This document shows positions 5,588-12,296 of a stretch of 12,296 nt of DNA, piece after piece; position 1 is the stretch's first letter, and each line of letters begins with the position of its first letter. This stretch comes from Euryarchaeota archaeon TMED132 (GTDB lineage: Archaea; Thermoplasmatota; Poseidoniia; Poseidoniales; Poseidoniaceae), in the NCBI GenBank assembly GCA_002172355.2, contig NHGH02000003.1:4335-16630 (forward strand), in the 5' to 3' direction. Both the position numbers and the translations under genes were made by a program. The notes beneath the pieces were generated by a model. That model did no database searches. It was not told the origin of the DNA and was given only the letters and a program-made list of their open reading frames with translations.

Positions 5588-7327
5588 ATGAGTAATGAAG
5601 GAGTAATATACCGAATATCCGGTCCTGTTGTGACCGCAACTGGAATGAAAGCAGCGATGTATGACGTCGTTAGAGTTGGAGAAGAAGGACTGATGGGTGA
5701 AGTAATTGAATTACACGGCGATAAAGCGGTAATTCAAGTATACGAAGATACGTCTGGAATTAGACCTGGTGAACCAGTTCTGAATACCGAAGAAACACTT
5801 TCTGTATCTTTAGGTCCAGGTCTTTTGACACAGATTTATGATGGAATCCAAAGACCACTGGCAACCCTCGAAGAAGTAATGGGTGTATTCATTACAAGAG
5901 GAGTTGATGCTGATGCATTCGATTTAGAAAAGGTTTGGAAGTTCGAACCTACAGTCGCAAAAGGCGACTCGGTAGAAAGTGGACAAGTCATTGGGAATGT
6001 CCAAGAGACAGAGACAATCGTTCACAAAATCATGGTACCTCCAGGCATGAGTGGAAAAGTAAAGTCAATCGAATCTGGAGATTTCAATGTTACTCAAACC
6101 GTTTGTGTCCTCGATGATGGTTCTGAATTACAGATGATGCAGAAGTGGCCGGTTAGAACGCCTCGTCCTTACCGCCAAAAGTATGCACCTGATACTCCCC
6201 TAGTTACTGGTATGAGAATTCTTGATTTCTTGTTCCCACTTGCTAAAGGTGGGGCGGCTGGAATTCCTGGGCCATTCGGGTCTGGTAAGACAGTTACACA
6301 ACAATCTCTAGCAAAGTACTCTGACGCACAACTGGTTGTCTATATTGGATGTGGTGAAAGAGGAAATGAGATGACTGAAGTTCTTGACGAATTCCCTCAC
6401 TTGATTGACCCTAACACAGGTAAGCCATTGATGGAACGTACCGTTATGATTGCAAATACATCAAACATGCCTGTTGCTGCACGTGAAGCATCTGTGTATA
6501 CTGGAATTACTATTGCTGAGTATTTCCGTGACATGGGATACGATGTGGCTTTGATGGCAGATTCAACCTCCAGATGGGCTGAAGCAATGCGTGAGATTTC
6601 ATCACGACTTGAAGAAATGCCTGGTGAAGAAGGATATCCTGCTTACTTATCTTCAAGAATCGCAGAATTCTATGAAAGAGCAGGCCGTGTTGAAACTTTG
6701 AATGGCGATGATGGTTCAGTTACTGTTATCGGTGCTGTATCCCCACCAGGTGGAGATATTTCTGAACCTGTATCACAAGGTACTTTGAGAATTGTAAAGG
6801 TTTTCTGGGGCCTAGATGCAGGTCTTGCAAGACAAAGACACTTCCCAGCGATTAACTGGTTGAATTCTTATTCTCTTTACCCACAAAGTCTCGACCAATG
6901 GTTTAGAGATAATATCGCACAGGACTTCCCTGAAGTTAGAACTCAAATCAGCGGTCTATTACAAGTTGAAGCCGAATTACAAGAAATTGTACAATTAGTA
7001 GGTTCAGATGCTCTGCCAGTAGATCAACAACTAACTCTAGAAGTTGCAAGAATGATTCGTGAGTTCTTCCTACAACAGAATGGTTTCCACGAAGTTGATG
7101 CATATTGTGACATACACTTGCAATACAAGATGGCTAAAGCTATCCTATCTTTCCAAGATGCAGCAAAGTCTGCAATGGCTAATGGTGGACAACTCAATGA
7201 TGTAGTAAACGTTCCAGCAAGAACTGACTTGATGAGAGGAAGGTTCGAGAAGGGATACGTAGACACCATCGAAGGAATGATAAAATCAATGAATGAAGAA
7301 ATCGCCAATACGGTGGAGGAGAACTAG
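5588..7327 (+). CDS. atpA: A-type ATP synthase catalytic subunit A
   Basis: 579-residue catalytic subunit that binds and makes or hydrolyses ATP in the A3B3 head. The order is a beta-barrel (residues 1 to about 75), the A-specific bulge insertion (about 110-190), the RecA-like nucleotide-binding core, and a helical C-terminal domain (from about 440). The P-loop is GPFGSGKT (228-235) with K234 and T235. GERGNEM (256-262) carries the catalytic glutamate E257. The Walker B strand is [14 protein letters not shown] with D325. Several archaeal A subunits carry an intein at the P-loop; this one is uninterrupted. The GGAGG site at 5576-5580 supports the ATG at 5588. atpB follows after 11 bases. Confidence 0.99.
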   Translation: MSNEGVIYRISGPVVTATGMKAAMYDVVRVGEEGLMGEVIELHGDKAVIQVYEDTSGIRPGEPVLNTEETLSVSLGPGLLTQIYDGIQRPLATLEEVMGVFITRGVDADAFDLEKVWKFEPTVAKGDSVESGQVIGNVQETETIVHKIMVPPGMSGKVKSIESGDFNVTQTVCVLDDGSELQMMQKWPVRTPRPYRQKYAPDTPLVTGMRILDFLFPLAKGGAAGIPGPFGSGKTVTQQSLAKYSDAQLVVYIGCGERGNEMTEVLDEFPHLIDPNTGKPLMERTVMIANTSNMPVAAREASVYTGITIAEYFRDMGYDVALMADSTSRWAEAMREISSRLEEMPGEEGYPAYLSSRIAEFYERAGRVETLNGDDGSVTVIGAVSPPGGDISEPVSQGTLRIVKVFWGLDAGLARQRHFPAINWLNSYSLYPQSLDQWFRDNIAQDFPEVRTQISGLLQVEAELQEIVQLVGSDALPVDQQLTLEVARMIREFFLQQNGFHEVDAYCDIHLQYKMAKAILSFQDAAKSAMANGGQLNDVVNVPARTDLMRGRFEKGYVDTIEGMIKSMNEEIANTVEEN

Positions 7328-7338
7328 GAGGGATAATT

Positions 7339-8718
7339 ATGAGTGGAAAAGAATACCGAACAATTACTGACGTTAAAGGGCCATTGGTCTTTTTGAATAA
7401 AACTGAGCCTGTAGCATTTGGTGAAATTGTCACCCTAAGGCTATCCAATGGTACCATCAAGAATGGACAAGTTCTTGATACATCTGATGATCTTGTTATC
7501 GTACAAGTTTTCGAAGGAACAGCTAAGATTGACAGAGAAGCAGGAGTTACTTTCATGGGAGATGTGTTTAAACTTCCAGTTAGTACCGAACTTGTCGGAA
7601 GAATTCTCGATGGAGCAGGTAGGCCAAGAGATGGTGGACCTCAAATCGTTGCTGATGAGAAAGCTGACATTATCGGCGCTGCTATCAATCCATACAGTCG
7701 TCAAAGCCCGCACGATTTCATTCAAACTGGAATTTCGGCAATCGATTGCTGTACAACATTAGTTCGTGGACAGAAACTACCAATTTTCTCAGCATCTGGA
7801 CTTCCTCACAATGATATTGCTCTTCAAATTGCACGTCAAGCAAAACTAAAGGGTTCTGATGAAGAATTTATTGTAGTATTTTGTGCTATGGGAATAACAG
7901 CTGAAGAATATAATTTCTTCCGTTCTGACTTGGAAAGAACAGGCGCTCTAGAGAATGCTGTACTGTTTGTTAACCTTGCAGATGACCCTGCGGTTGAGAG
8001 AATCATTACACCTCGTCTTGCTTTGACAGCTGCAGAGTACTTGGCTTTCGAGAAAGATTACCACGTACTTGTTATCTATACTGATATGACAAACTATTGT
8101 GATGCCCTAAGACAAATTGGTGCAGCACGTGAAGAAGTTCCAGGTAGAAGAGGTTACCCAGGATATATGTATACAGATTTGGCAATGCTTTACGAGCGTG
8201 CTGGAATTGTTAAGGGCAAGAAGGGTTCAATCACTCAATTCCCGATTTTAACAATGCCTGGTGACGATATTACTCACCCAATTCCTGACCTTTCAGGATA
8301 TATTACTGAAGGACAGATTGTTATTTCTCGTGAATTACACCAACAAGGAATTTATCCTCCGATCAATGTATTACCTTCATTGTCTCGTTTGATGGGTTCA
8401 TGTATTGGCGAGAAAACCACTAGAGAAGACCACAAATCAGTATCTGACCAAATGTATGCTGCTTATGCTCAAGGTCGTGAACTAAGAGGTTTAGTTGCAA
8501 TTGTTGGTGAAGATGCTTTGAATGAGCGTGATAAGCAATTGCTTGACTTCTCTGGTGTCTTTGAAGATAAGTTCCTAAGGCAAACTAGAGACGAAGACCG
8601 TTCTATAGAAGAAACTCTAGATCTTTGCTGGTCTTTGATGTCATCTATTGATACCAAGTATCTAGTACGTCTTGACCAAAAATGGATTGAGAAGTATCAT
8701 CCTGAAAACAAAGAGTGA
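7339..8718 (+). CDS. atpB: A-type ATP synthase non-catalytic subunit B
   Basis: 459-residue regulatory subunit that alternates with A in the hexameric head and completes the catalytic sites at the A-B interface. It has an N-terminal beta-barrel, a RecA-like core and a helical C-terminal domain. As expected for B, the P-loop is replaced by SASGLPHND (151-159). The conserved arginine that reaches into the neighbouring catalytic site is R350 in LPSLSRLM. The length is typical (about 455-465). The ATG at 7339 is preceded by GGAGGG at 7327-7332, which begins on the last base of the atpA stop, so A and B are probably translated together, in line with their equal copy number. Confidence 0.99.
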   Translation: MSGKEYRTITDVKGPLVFLNKTEPVAFGEIVTLRLSNGTIKNGQVLDTSDDLVIVQVFEGTAKIDREAGVTFMGDVFKLPVSTELVGRILDGAGRPRDGGPQIVADEKADIIGAAINPYSRQSPHDFIQTGISAIDCCTTLVRGQKLPIFSASGLPHNDIALQIARQAKLKGSDEEFIVVFCAMGITAEEYNFFRSDLERTGALENAVLFVNLADDPAVERIITPRLALTAAEYLAFEKDYHVLVIYTDMTNYCDALRQIGAAREEVPGRRGYPGYMYTDLAMLYERAGIVKGKKGSITQFPILTMPGDDITHPIPDLSGYITEGQIVISRELHQQGIYPPINVLPSLSRLMGSCIGEKTTREDHKSVSDQMYAAYAQGRELRGLVAIVGEDALNERDKQLLDFSGVFEDKFLRQTRDEDRSIEETLDLCWSLMSSIDTKYLVRLDQKWIEKYHPENKE

Positions 8719-8743
8719 GCAAAACAAATTGAGGTGATTTTTC

Positions 8744-9361
8744 ATGGCTTTGGATATTAAACCAACAAGAAGTGAACTAATCAAGCTCAAGGCTAGGATT
8801 AAGCAGACTAAGAATGGATATAAACTTCTAAAAATGAAGAGGGATGGTCTATTCCACGAGTTTAGACAACTATTGTCCAAGATGATTGAAGCAAAGCGTG
8901 ATTTGACTGAATCATATCGTTTGGCAAAGCAAAGAATTGATTTGGCTAATGCGATTGAAGGCGGTTTGGCAGTTAGGGCTGCTGCAATTGCAAACAGCGC
9001 TCATCCTGAAGTTGAGGTTGAGCGAAGAAACATCATGGGTGTTGTAGTTCCTAGCGTCAGTGGCTCTAATTTGAAATCAACATTTCAAGAGCGCGGTGTA
9101 GGATATATTGGTTCTTCACCATATATTGATGAAGCCGGTGATTCATTCAGTGATTTGATTGGAAAGATTGTAACCGCTTCAGAAATGGAAGCCACTCTGA
9201 AGAGATTACTGGAAGAAATTGAAGCAACAAAGAGACGTGTAAATGCTCTTGAATTCAAGGTTATACCAGAACTTGAGGAAGCAAGAGTGTTTATTCAACT
9301 AAGACTTGAAGAGATGGAAAGAGAAGAAACATTCCGTCTCAAGCGTTTCAAGAATAAGTGA
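8744..9361 (+). CDS. atpD: A-type ATP synthase subunit D (central rotor shaft)
   Basis: 205-residue protein of the V/A-type D family, the counterpart of F-type gamma. It opens with the family signature PTRSELIKLKARIKQTKNGY (7-26), continues as LLKMKRDGL, and ends in a long charged helix. The two terminal helices form the antiparallel coiled coil that turns inside the A3B3 head, and the base contacts subunits F and C. GAGGTGAT at 8731-8738 supports the ATG at 8744. It is the last ATP synthase gene here. No subunit G gene follows, but that gene occurs only in some archaea such as Methanosarcina. Confidence 0.97.
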   Translation: MALDIKPTRSELIKLKARIKQTKNGYKLLKMKRDGLFHEFRQLLSKMIEAKRDLTESYRLAKQRIDLANAIEGGLAVRAAAIANSAHPEVEVERRNIMGVVVPSVSGSNLKSTFQERGVGYIGSSPYIDEAGDSFSDLIGKIVTASEMEATLKRLLEEIEATKRRVNALEFKVIPELEEARVFIQLRLEEMEREETFRLKRFKNK

Positions 9362-9377
9362 TTATAATTTTAATCAT
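9358..9377 (+). terminator. AT-rich hairpin at the atpD stop, possible end of the operon
   Basis: TGATTA (9359-9364, including the atpD stop) pairs with TAATCA (9371-9376) across TAATTT, with a G-T pair possible outside. The stem is AT-rich and weak, and only short T-runs are nearby. It is the best candidate for the operon's 3' end before the next gene, but the same TTATAATT could equally be a TATA box for that gene. Confidence 0.25.
9362..9369 (+). promoter_or_regulatory. Possible TATA box for the site-2-protease-like gene
   Basis: TTATAATT lies about 70 bases before the ATG at 9435. Initiation about 25 bases downstream would leave a leader of roughly 45 bases containing the GAGGA ribosome binding site (9424-9428). 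The evidence is only base composition and position, and it overlaps a possible terminator hairpin. Confidence 0.25.
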
Positions 9378-9434
9378 CAATCCGCCGATGGTTAAAGTAG
9401 GGATGGGCTCACAGGGTTATACCGAGGAAGTCGT

Positions 9435-12002
9435 ATGTCGAGCCCTAGTGATTCCAAGAGCGACGACTCCGAGGGTGTAGACCAACTGATTGCTCAAAAG
9501 AAATCATGGGACCAAAAACAGTTGCTTGAATCAATTTTAAAGAGATATTTCCACCTTTATGGGGAAATAGGTGGGAGTCGATGGCCAATTTGGAAAGCGG
9601 ATGCCAAAGAGGATCAAGATGTCCATGATAGTTTGCAAGACGCCAATGAATATTTACAGAAACTAGGTTGGATGATAAAATTAGATTTTGGAGATCCTTG
9701 GGTTTTGCAGGTTCTTCCACTTCCTGAAAGACAATTCCCGTCTTCCAAGAGTTTAATCGCCATGTGGTCATTGACAGTTGTTTCATTGACCTTGGCAGGC
9801 ATGTATTGGATGGAGGGTTCCATTCCAGATGGTGGATGGTTCCACGAGTCTCTATTTGTTGATGCTGTTTTAGGATATGTTTTACCAGTGGTAAGTATAA
9901 TGTTGATTGCATCATTTGTTCAAAAGAAGTGGGCCGAACGCCATGGAATTCGTGTTGGCCACCTATTACCGCTTCCAGAGCCAACCATCGCTTTGTTTAG
10001 TTTAGGATTTTTATCCAAATCTTATCTTGTTTGGCCATTTGGTTTACTATTGATTCCATCACTGCCAAGAATGGATGCACGTCCATGGAAAAATCGCCAT
10101 TCTTTAGGTTGGGTTTCTCTTTCAGTTCCTTTGATATTCATATCAGTTGGCTCTTTTTTGTGGATTTTAGGTTTATTCATGACGCCTGAGTTTGTAGAGA
10201 TTACCTCTATGCAATATGTTTCTGATTCTCCATTATTGGTCAACCTGATAAGTATAATGACATTTGATGATTTATCCGTTAGATTATTATGGGCGCATCC
10301 ATTTACTAAAGCAGGTACTTTGTTATGTTTTTATGGTTGGATTTCACTTCTTCCAATCCCAACCTTCCCCGGAGGACGTATTCTTGTGGCTCGTGTGGGT
10401 CTAAATGATGCCAGAAATTCTTCCAATCAGTTCTTTCTATTCATGATAATACTGGTCTTTGCATGGATGTTTGATGCATTTGATGGATTTACAATTTGGT
10501 TACCTATCCTTGGTGTAATTATCCCATTATTGCTATTCATGGGTTCAGATAAGAGAGTTCCAATAGTCTTGGATGAAGCGAAAGGTATTGAGCCGGAATC
10601 TGTGTCTAAAATGGGTATGGTTTTATTCTTAATTTTTATGATTTCTTTACCAAGTCAAACTCCGTTTTCAATGGATGAAGATTGGGATGAGTCTATTGAG
10701 TATCAATTCGATGACCAAATCAAAATTATGGAAAAAGATGGTATTTGGTACGGCCATTTGGAAGTAGAAGTCTTGAATCCATCTGCAATAACTCAACACT
10801 GGACTATAGATTTGGCAAGAATCAATGGAGTTGCCTCCACTAAATGGGATGCTAATTGGTTGTGCAGTGACGATGATTCAATTTCGATTGAAGATTTAGG
10901 TTGTGGCGACGATATATTGCCTGGCAAGAAATCATCTGCAATTCTAAACCTAACATGGAATGTTTCTGGATATGAGCCGATAGCAGAAGAATTCTATTTG
11001 ATAACATATATAGATTCTAAAGCCCAATTCGATACTATACTAGCTTCCCCTGAATTACCAGCATACCCTCTTTCAGGCTGGGAATTAATCAACTCTAATG
11101 GGGAAATAAAACGCTGTCTAAGCCTTTCAATTGATTCTGAAGAGCCGGTAAACATTTCTTTCCCACAATCTTCTTCGGTTGATTTTCAAACACGAATGTA
11201 CTGGATTGATGGTCACCAAGGGCTGGAAACTTCATTAGAGTCAGAGGATGATTCACTTTGTATTCGAGGTCAAGATGCTATAATCTTAATGCGTTCGACA
11301 GAATTGAATGTAATTAAATTAGGTGACTCATTATTTATTCCTGATCAGCCTATTCTGTCTAATAGAGCGATTATTCCTTCCACAGGTTGGGAGATTAATA
11401 ATTCGTTAGAATATGGATGGGGAATAATAATCAGTCCAGGCCAAATATTGTCAACATCTACAGATTACTGTTTATTAGATTCTAAGGTTAGTACCCCTGC
11501 CAAACCACTTACTGAGAACGAGTCATGGATTTGGGATATGGAATATAGGGATATCGCACAGGTTCCAAGTATCAAAGAAAATTCATCAATAATCCTCAAG
11601 GTTCCAGACTTTGAAGAATTATCAATTTGTTCTAATCCAAACCATCCATTGCCACAAGACAACATATCTGTAGAAAGAGGCCCAGAATTAGTTTTGACTC
11701 GAGAAGGTATCGCCCATCGATTATGGACAAATATTTGGGCAGCATCGATGAATGGGACACTACTACATCCTGAGATGGCTGACTTTGAGATTCATAATCC
11801 TTCAAATGAATCGATTCCAGTTAATATTATTCAAACTACTTTAGGAGACGGCGCCGAAGAATGGAGCATTGTTGAATCAACAGCGATACTTGAACAAGGA
11901 ATGAATAATTTCGAATTCTCACCTTCAAACAGCACTTTCTCAACAATGCGCCTTGACCATCAAGATGGCCAAGTTTACATTTATTTGGGAAGTTATATGT
12001 GA
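9435..12002 (+). CDS. Site-2-protease-like (M50, EGY type) membrane pseudoprotease with large ectodomain
   Basis: 855-residue membrane protein. Residues 1-105 are a charged domain ending in a GDPWVLQVLPLP strand pair like the pre-membrane domain of EGY-type site-2 proteases. About eight membrane helices lie between 106 and 405. In the core, AERHGIRV (167-174), R212-M213 with P217 and N220-R221, HPFTKAG (288-294) and SLLPIPTFPGGRIL (304-317) line up with the EGY pattern (ARRYGI, RMxSPxPNR, HPLAxAG, NLLPxGxLDGG). Both zinc motifs are lost: ASFVQ (159-163) sits where HExGH belongs, and P312 replaces the LDG aspartate. Residues 406-855 form a probable external beta-rich domain with six cysteines (C477, C490, C561, C609, C679, C732) and ten N-x-S/T sequons. 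The function is not known; a non-catalytic chaperone or sensor role is inferred. The start at 9435 has GAGGA at 9424-9428. Confidence 0.75.
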   Translation: MSSPSDSKSDDSEGVDQLIAQKKSWDQKQLLESILKRYFHLYGEIGGSRWPIWKADAKEDQDVHDSLQDANEYLQKLGWMIKLDFGDPWVLQVLPLPERQFPSSKSLIAMWSLTVVSLTLAGMYWMEGSIPDGGWFHESLFVDAVLGYVLPVVSIMLIASFVQKKWAERHGIRVGHLLPLPEPTIALFSLGFLSKSYLVWPFGLLLIPSLPRMDARPWKNRHSLGWVSLSVPLIFISVGSFLWILGLFMTPEFVEITSMQYVSDSPLLVNLISIMTFDDLSVRLLWAHPFTKAGTLLCFYGWISLLPIPTFPGGRILVARVGLNDARNSSNQFFLFMIILVFAWMFDAFDGFTIWLPILGVIIPLLLFMGSDKRVPIVLDEAKGIEPESVSKMGMVLFLIFMISLPSQTPFSMDEDWDESIEYQFDDQIKIMEKDGIWYGHLEVEVLNPSAITQHWTIDLARINGVASTKWDANWLCSDDDSISIEDLGCGDDILPGKKSSAILNLTWNVSGYEPIAEEFYLITYIDSKAQFDTILASPELPAYPLSGWELINSNGEIKRCLSLSIDSEEPVNISFPQSSSVDFQTRMYWIDGHQGLETSLESEDDSLCIRGQDAIILMRSTELNVIKLGDSLFIPDQPILSNRAIIPSTGWEINNSLEYGWGIIISPGQILSTSTDYCLLDSKVSTPAKPLTENESWIWDMEYRDIAQVPSIKENSSIILKVPDFEELSICSNPNHPLPQDNISVERGPELVLTREGIAHRLWTNIWAASMNGTLLHPEMADFEIHNPSNESIPVNIIQTTLGDGAEEWSIVESTAILEQGMNNFEFSPSNSTFSTMRLDHQDGQVYIYLGSYM

Positions 12003-12012
12003 GGATGATAAA

Positions 12013-12296
12013 TTGAATGTTGCAGTATTAGGTGCCGGCTCTATCGGTTCTTTACTCGCTGCTAAGATCTCTCAATATGGAGTAGATAATATTTTGATAC
12101 ATGCTAGAGGCGAACATGGTTCTGCTATGGCTCTAAGTGGCATTGAAGTAATAGGAGAAGATTCTTTTGTAGTCAAAGATGATTCAATGATAATTTCATT
12201 GGAAGAAGTCGGTTTTTACAATGGATTACAAAATCAAATAGATGTTTTATTTATCACTAGTAAAGCCAATGACGTGGTTTCATTAATGGAGAAATC
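12013..12296 (+). CDS. Ketopantoate reductase-like (PanE/ApbA family), 5' part
   Basis: The first 94 residues of a NAD(P)-dependent reductase, cut by the window end. MNVAVLGAGSIGSLLAAKI has the Rossmann GAGSIG loop at residues 7-12, and the strand IDVLFITSKANDVV (76-89) carries K84 at the lysine conserved in this family (VKA motif). Ketopantoate reductase makes pantoate for coenzyme A in archaea. Related members act on other 2-keto acids or have unclear roles, so the exact substrate is uncertain. The start is a TTG at 12013, giving the family's N-terminus with no spare residues; a GGATGAT sequence (12003-12009) overlaps the preceding stop and could be the ribosome binding site. The 10-base gap suggests cotranscription with the preceding gene. 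Confidence 0.85.
   Translation, partial: MNVAVLGAGSIGSLLAAKISQYGVDNILIHARGEHGSAMALSGIEVIGEDSFVVKDDSMIISLEEVGFYNGLQNQIDVLFITSKANDVVSLMEK

Noticed and set aside
6269..6292. Possible intein in the atpA P-loop, a known insertion site in archaea
   Set aside because: GPFGSGKT is continuous and the protein has its normal length of 579 residues.
9362..9434. Missing subunit G gene after atpD
   Set aside because: Subunit G occurs only in some lineages such as Methanosarcina, so its absence is not evidence of a deletion.
9445..9984. Minus-strand open frame of 179 residues inside the site-2-protease-like gene
   Set aside because: It overlaps a plus-strand gene with clear membrane helices and family motifs, and its translation shows no recognisable domain or helical pattern.

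Overview
The window is archaeal. It carries the complete nine-gene operon of an A-type (archaeal V-type) ATP synthase in the standard order H-I-K-E-C-F-A-B-D, all on the + strand, with Shine-Dalgarno sequences that match fragments of GGAGGTGAT. The fairly low GC content, the subunit families and the flanking genes suggest a marine planktonic euryarchaeon of the Marine Group II (Poseidoniales) kind. That placement is an inference, because no rRNA or other marker gene is present.

Layout. Bases 1-468 are the 3' part of a UbiE/MenG-like class I methyltransferase, probably acting in quinone synthesis. Bases 469-575 are the intergenic region before the operon and hold a small inverted repeat and TATA-like boxes. 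Bases 576-9361 are atpH, atpI, atpK, atpE, atpC, atpF, atpA, atpB and atpD, with gaps of 9 to 61 bases. H and E form the peripheral stalks, I is the membrane stator with the ion half-channels, K is the c-ring proteolipid, C, F and D form the central stalk, and A and B form the catalytic hexamer. Bases 9435-12002 encode an 855-residue membrane protein. Its core resembles EGY-type site-2 proteases (peptidase M50), but both zinc-binding motifs are lost and a long, cysteine-containing, sequon-rich ectodomain follows. Bases 12013-12296 are the start of a ketopantoate-reductase-like gene, cut by the window edge.

Most worth attention. (1) Subunit I has an insertion of about 110 residues just before its membrane domain. 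It contains a pair of canonical EF-hand calcium loops flanked by histidine-rich linkers, which suggests a calcium- or metal-responsive ATP synthase stator. (2) The c-subunit gene atpK is bracketed by RNA hairpins: two around the atpI stop, and two strong ones around its own stop. This would suit processing or stabilisation of the message for the subunit needed in most copies. (3) The ribosome binding sites fall into two classes, GGAGG for K, E, A and B and GGTG(A) for H, I, C, F and D, which nearly follow subunit copy number. (4) The gene after the operon encodes a predicted site-2 pseudoprotease with a large outward-facing domain.

No RNA genes, CRISPR arrays, insertion sequences or inteins were seen. 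All genes and supported features are on the + strand. There is no stretch over 300 bases without a gene.
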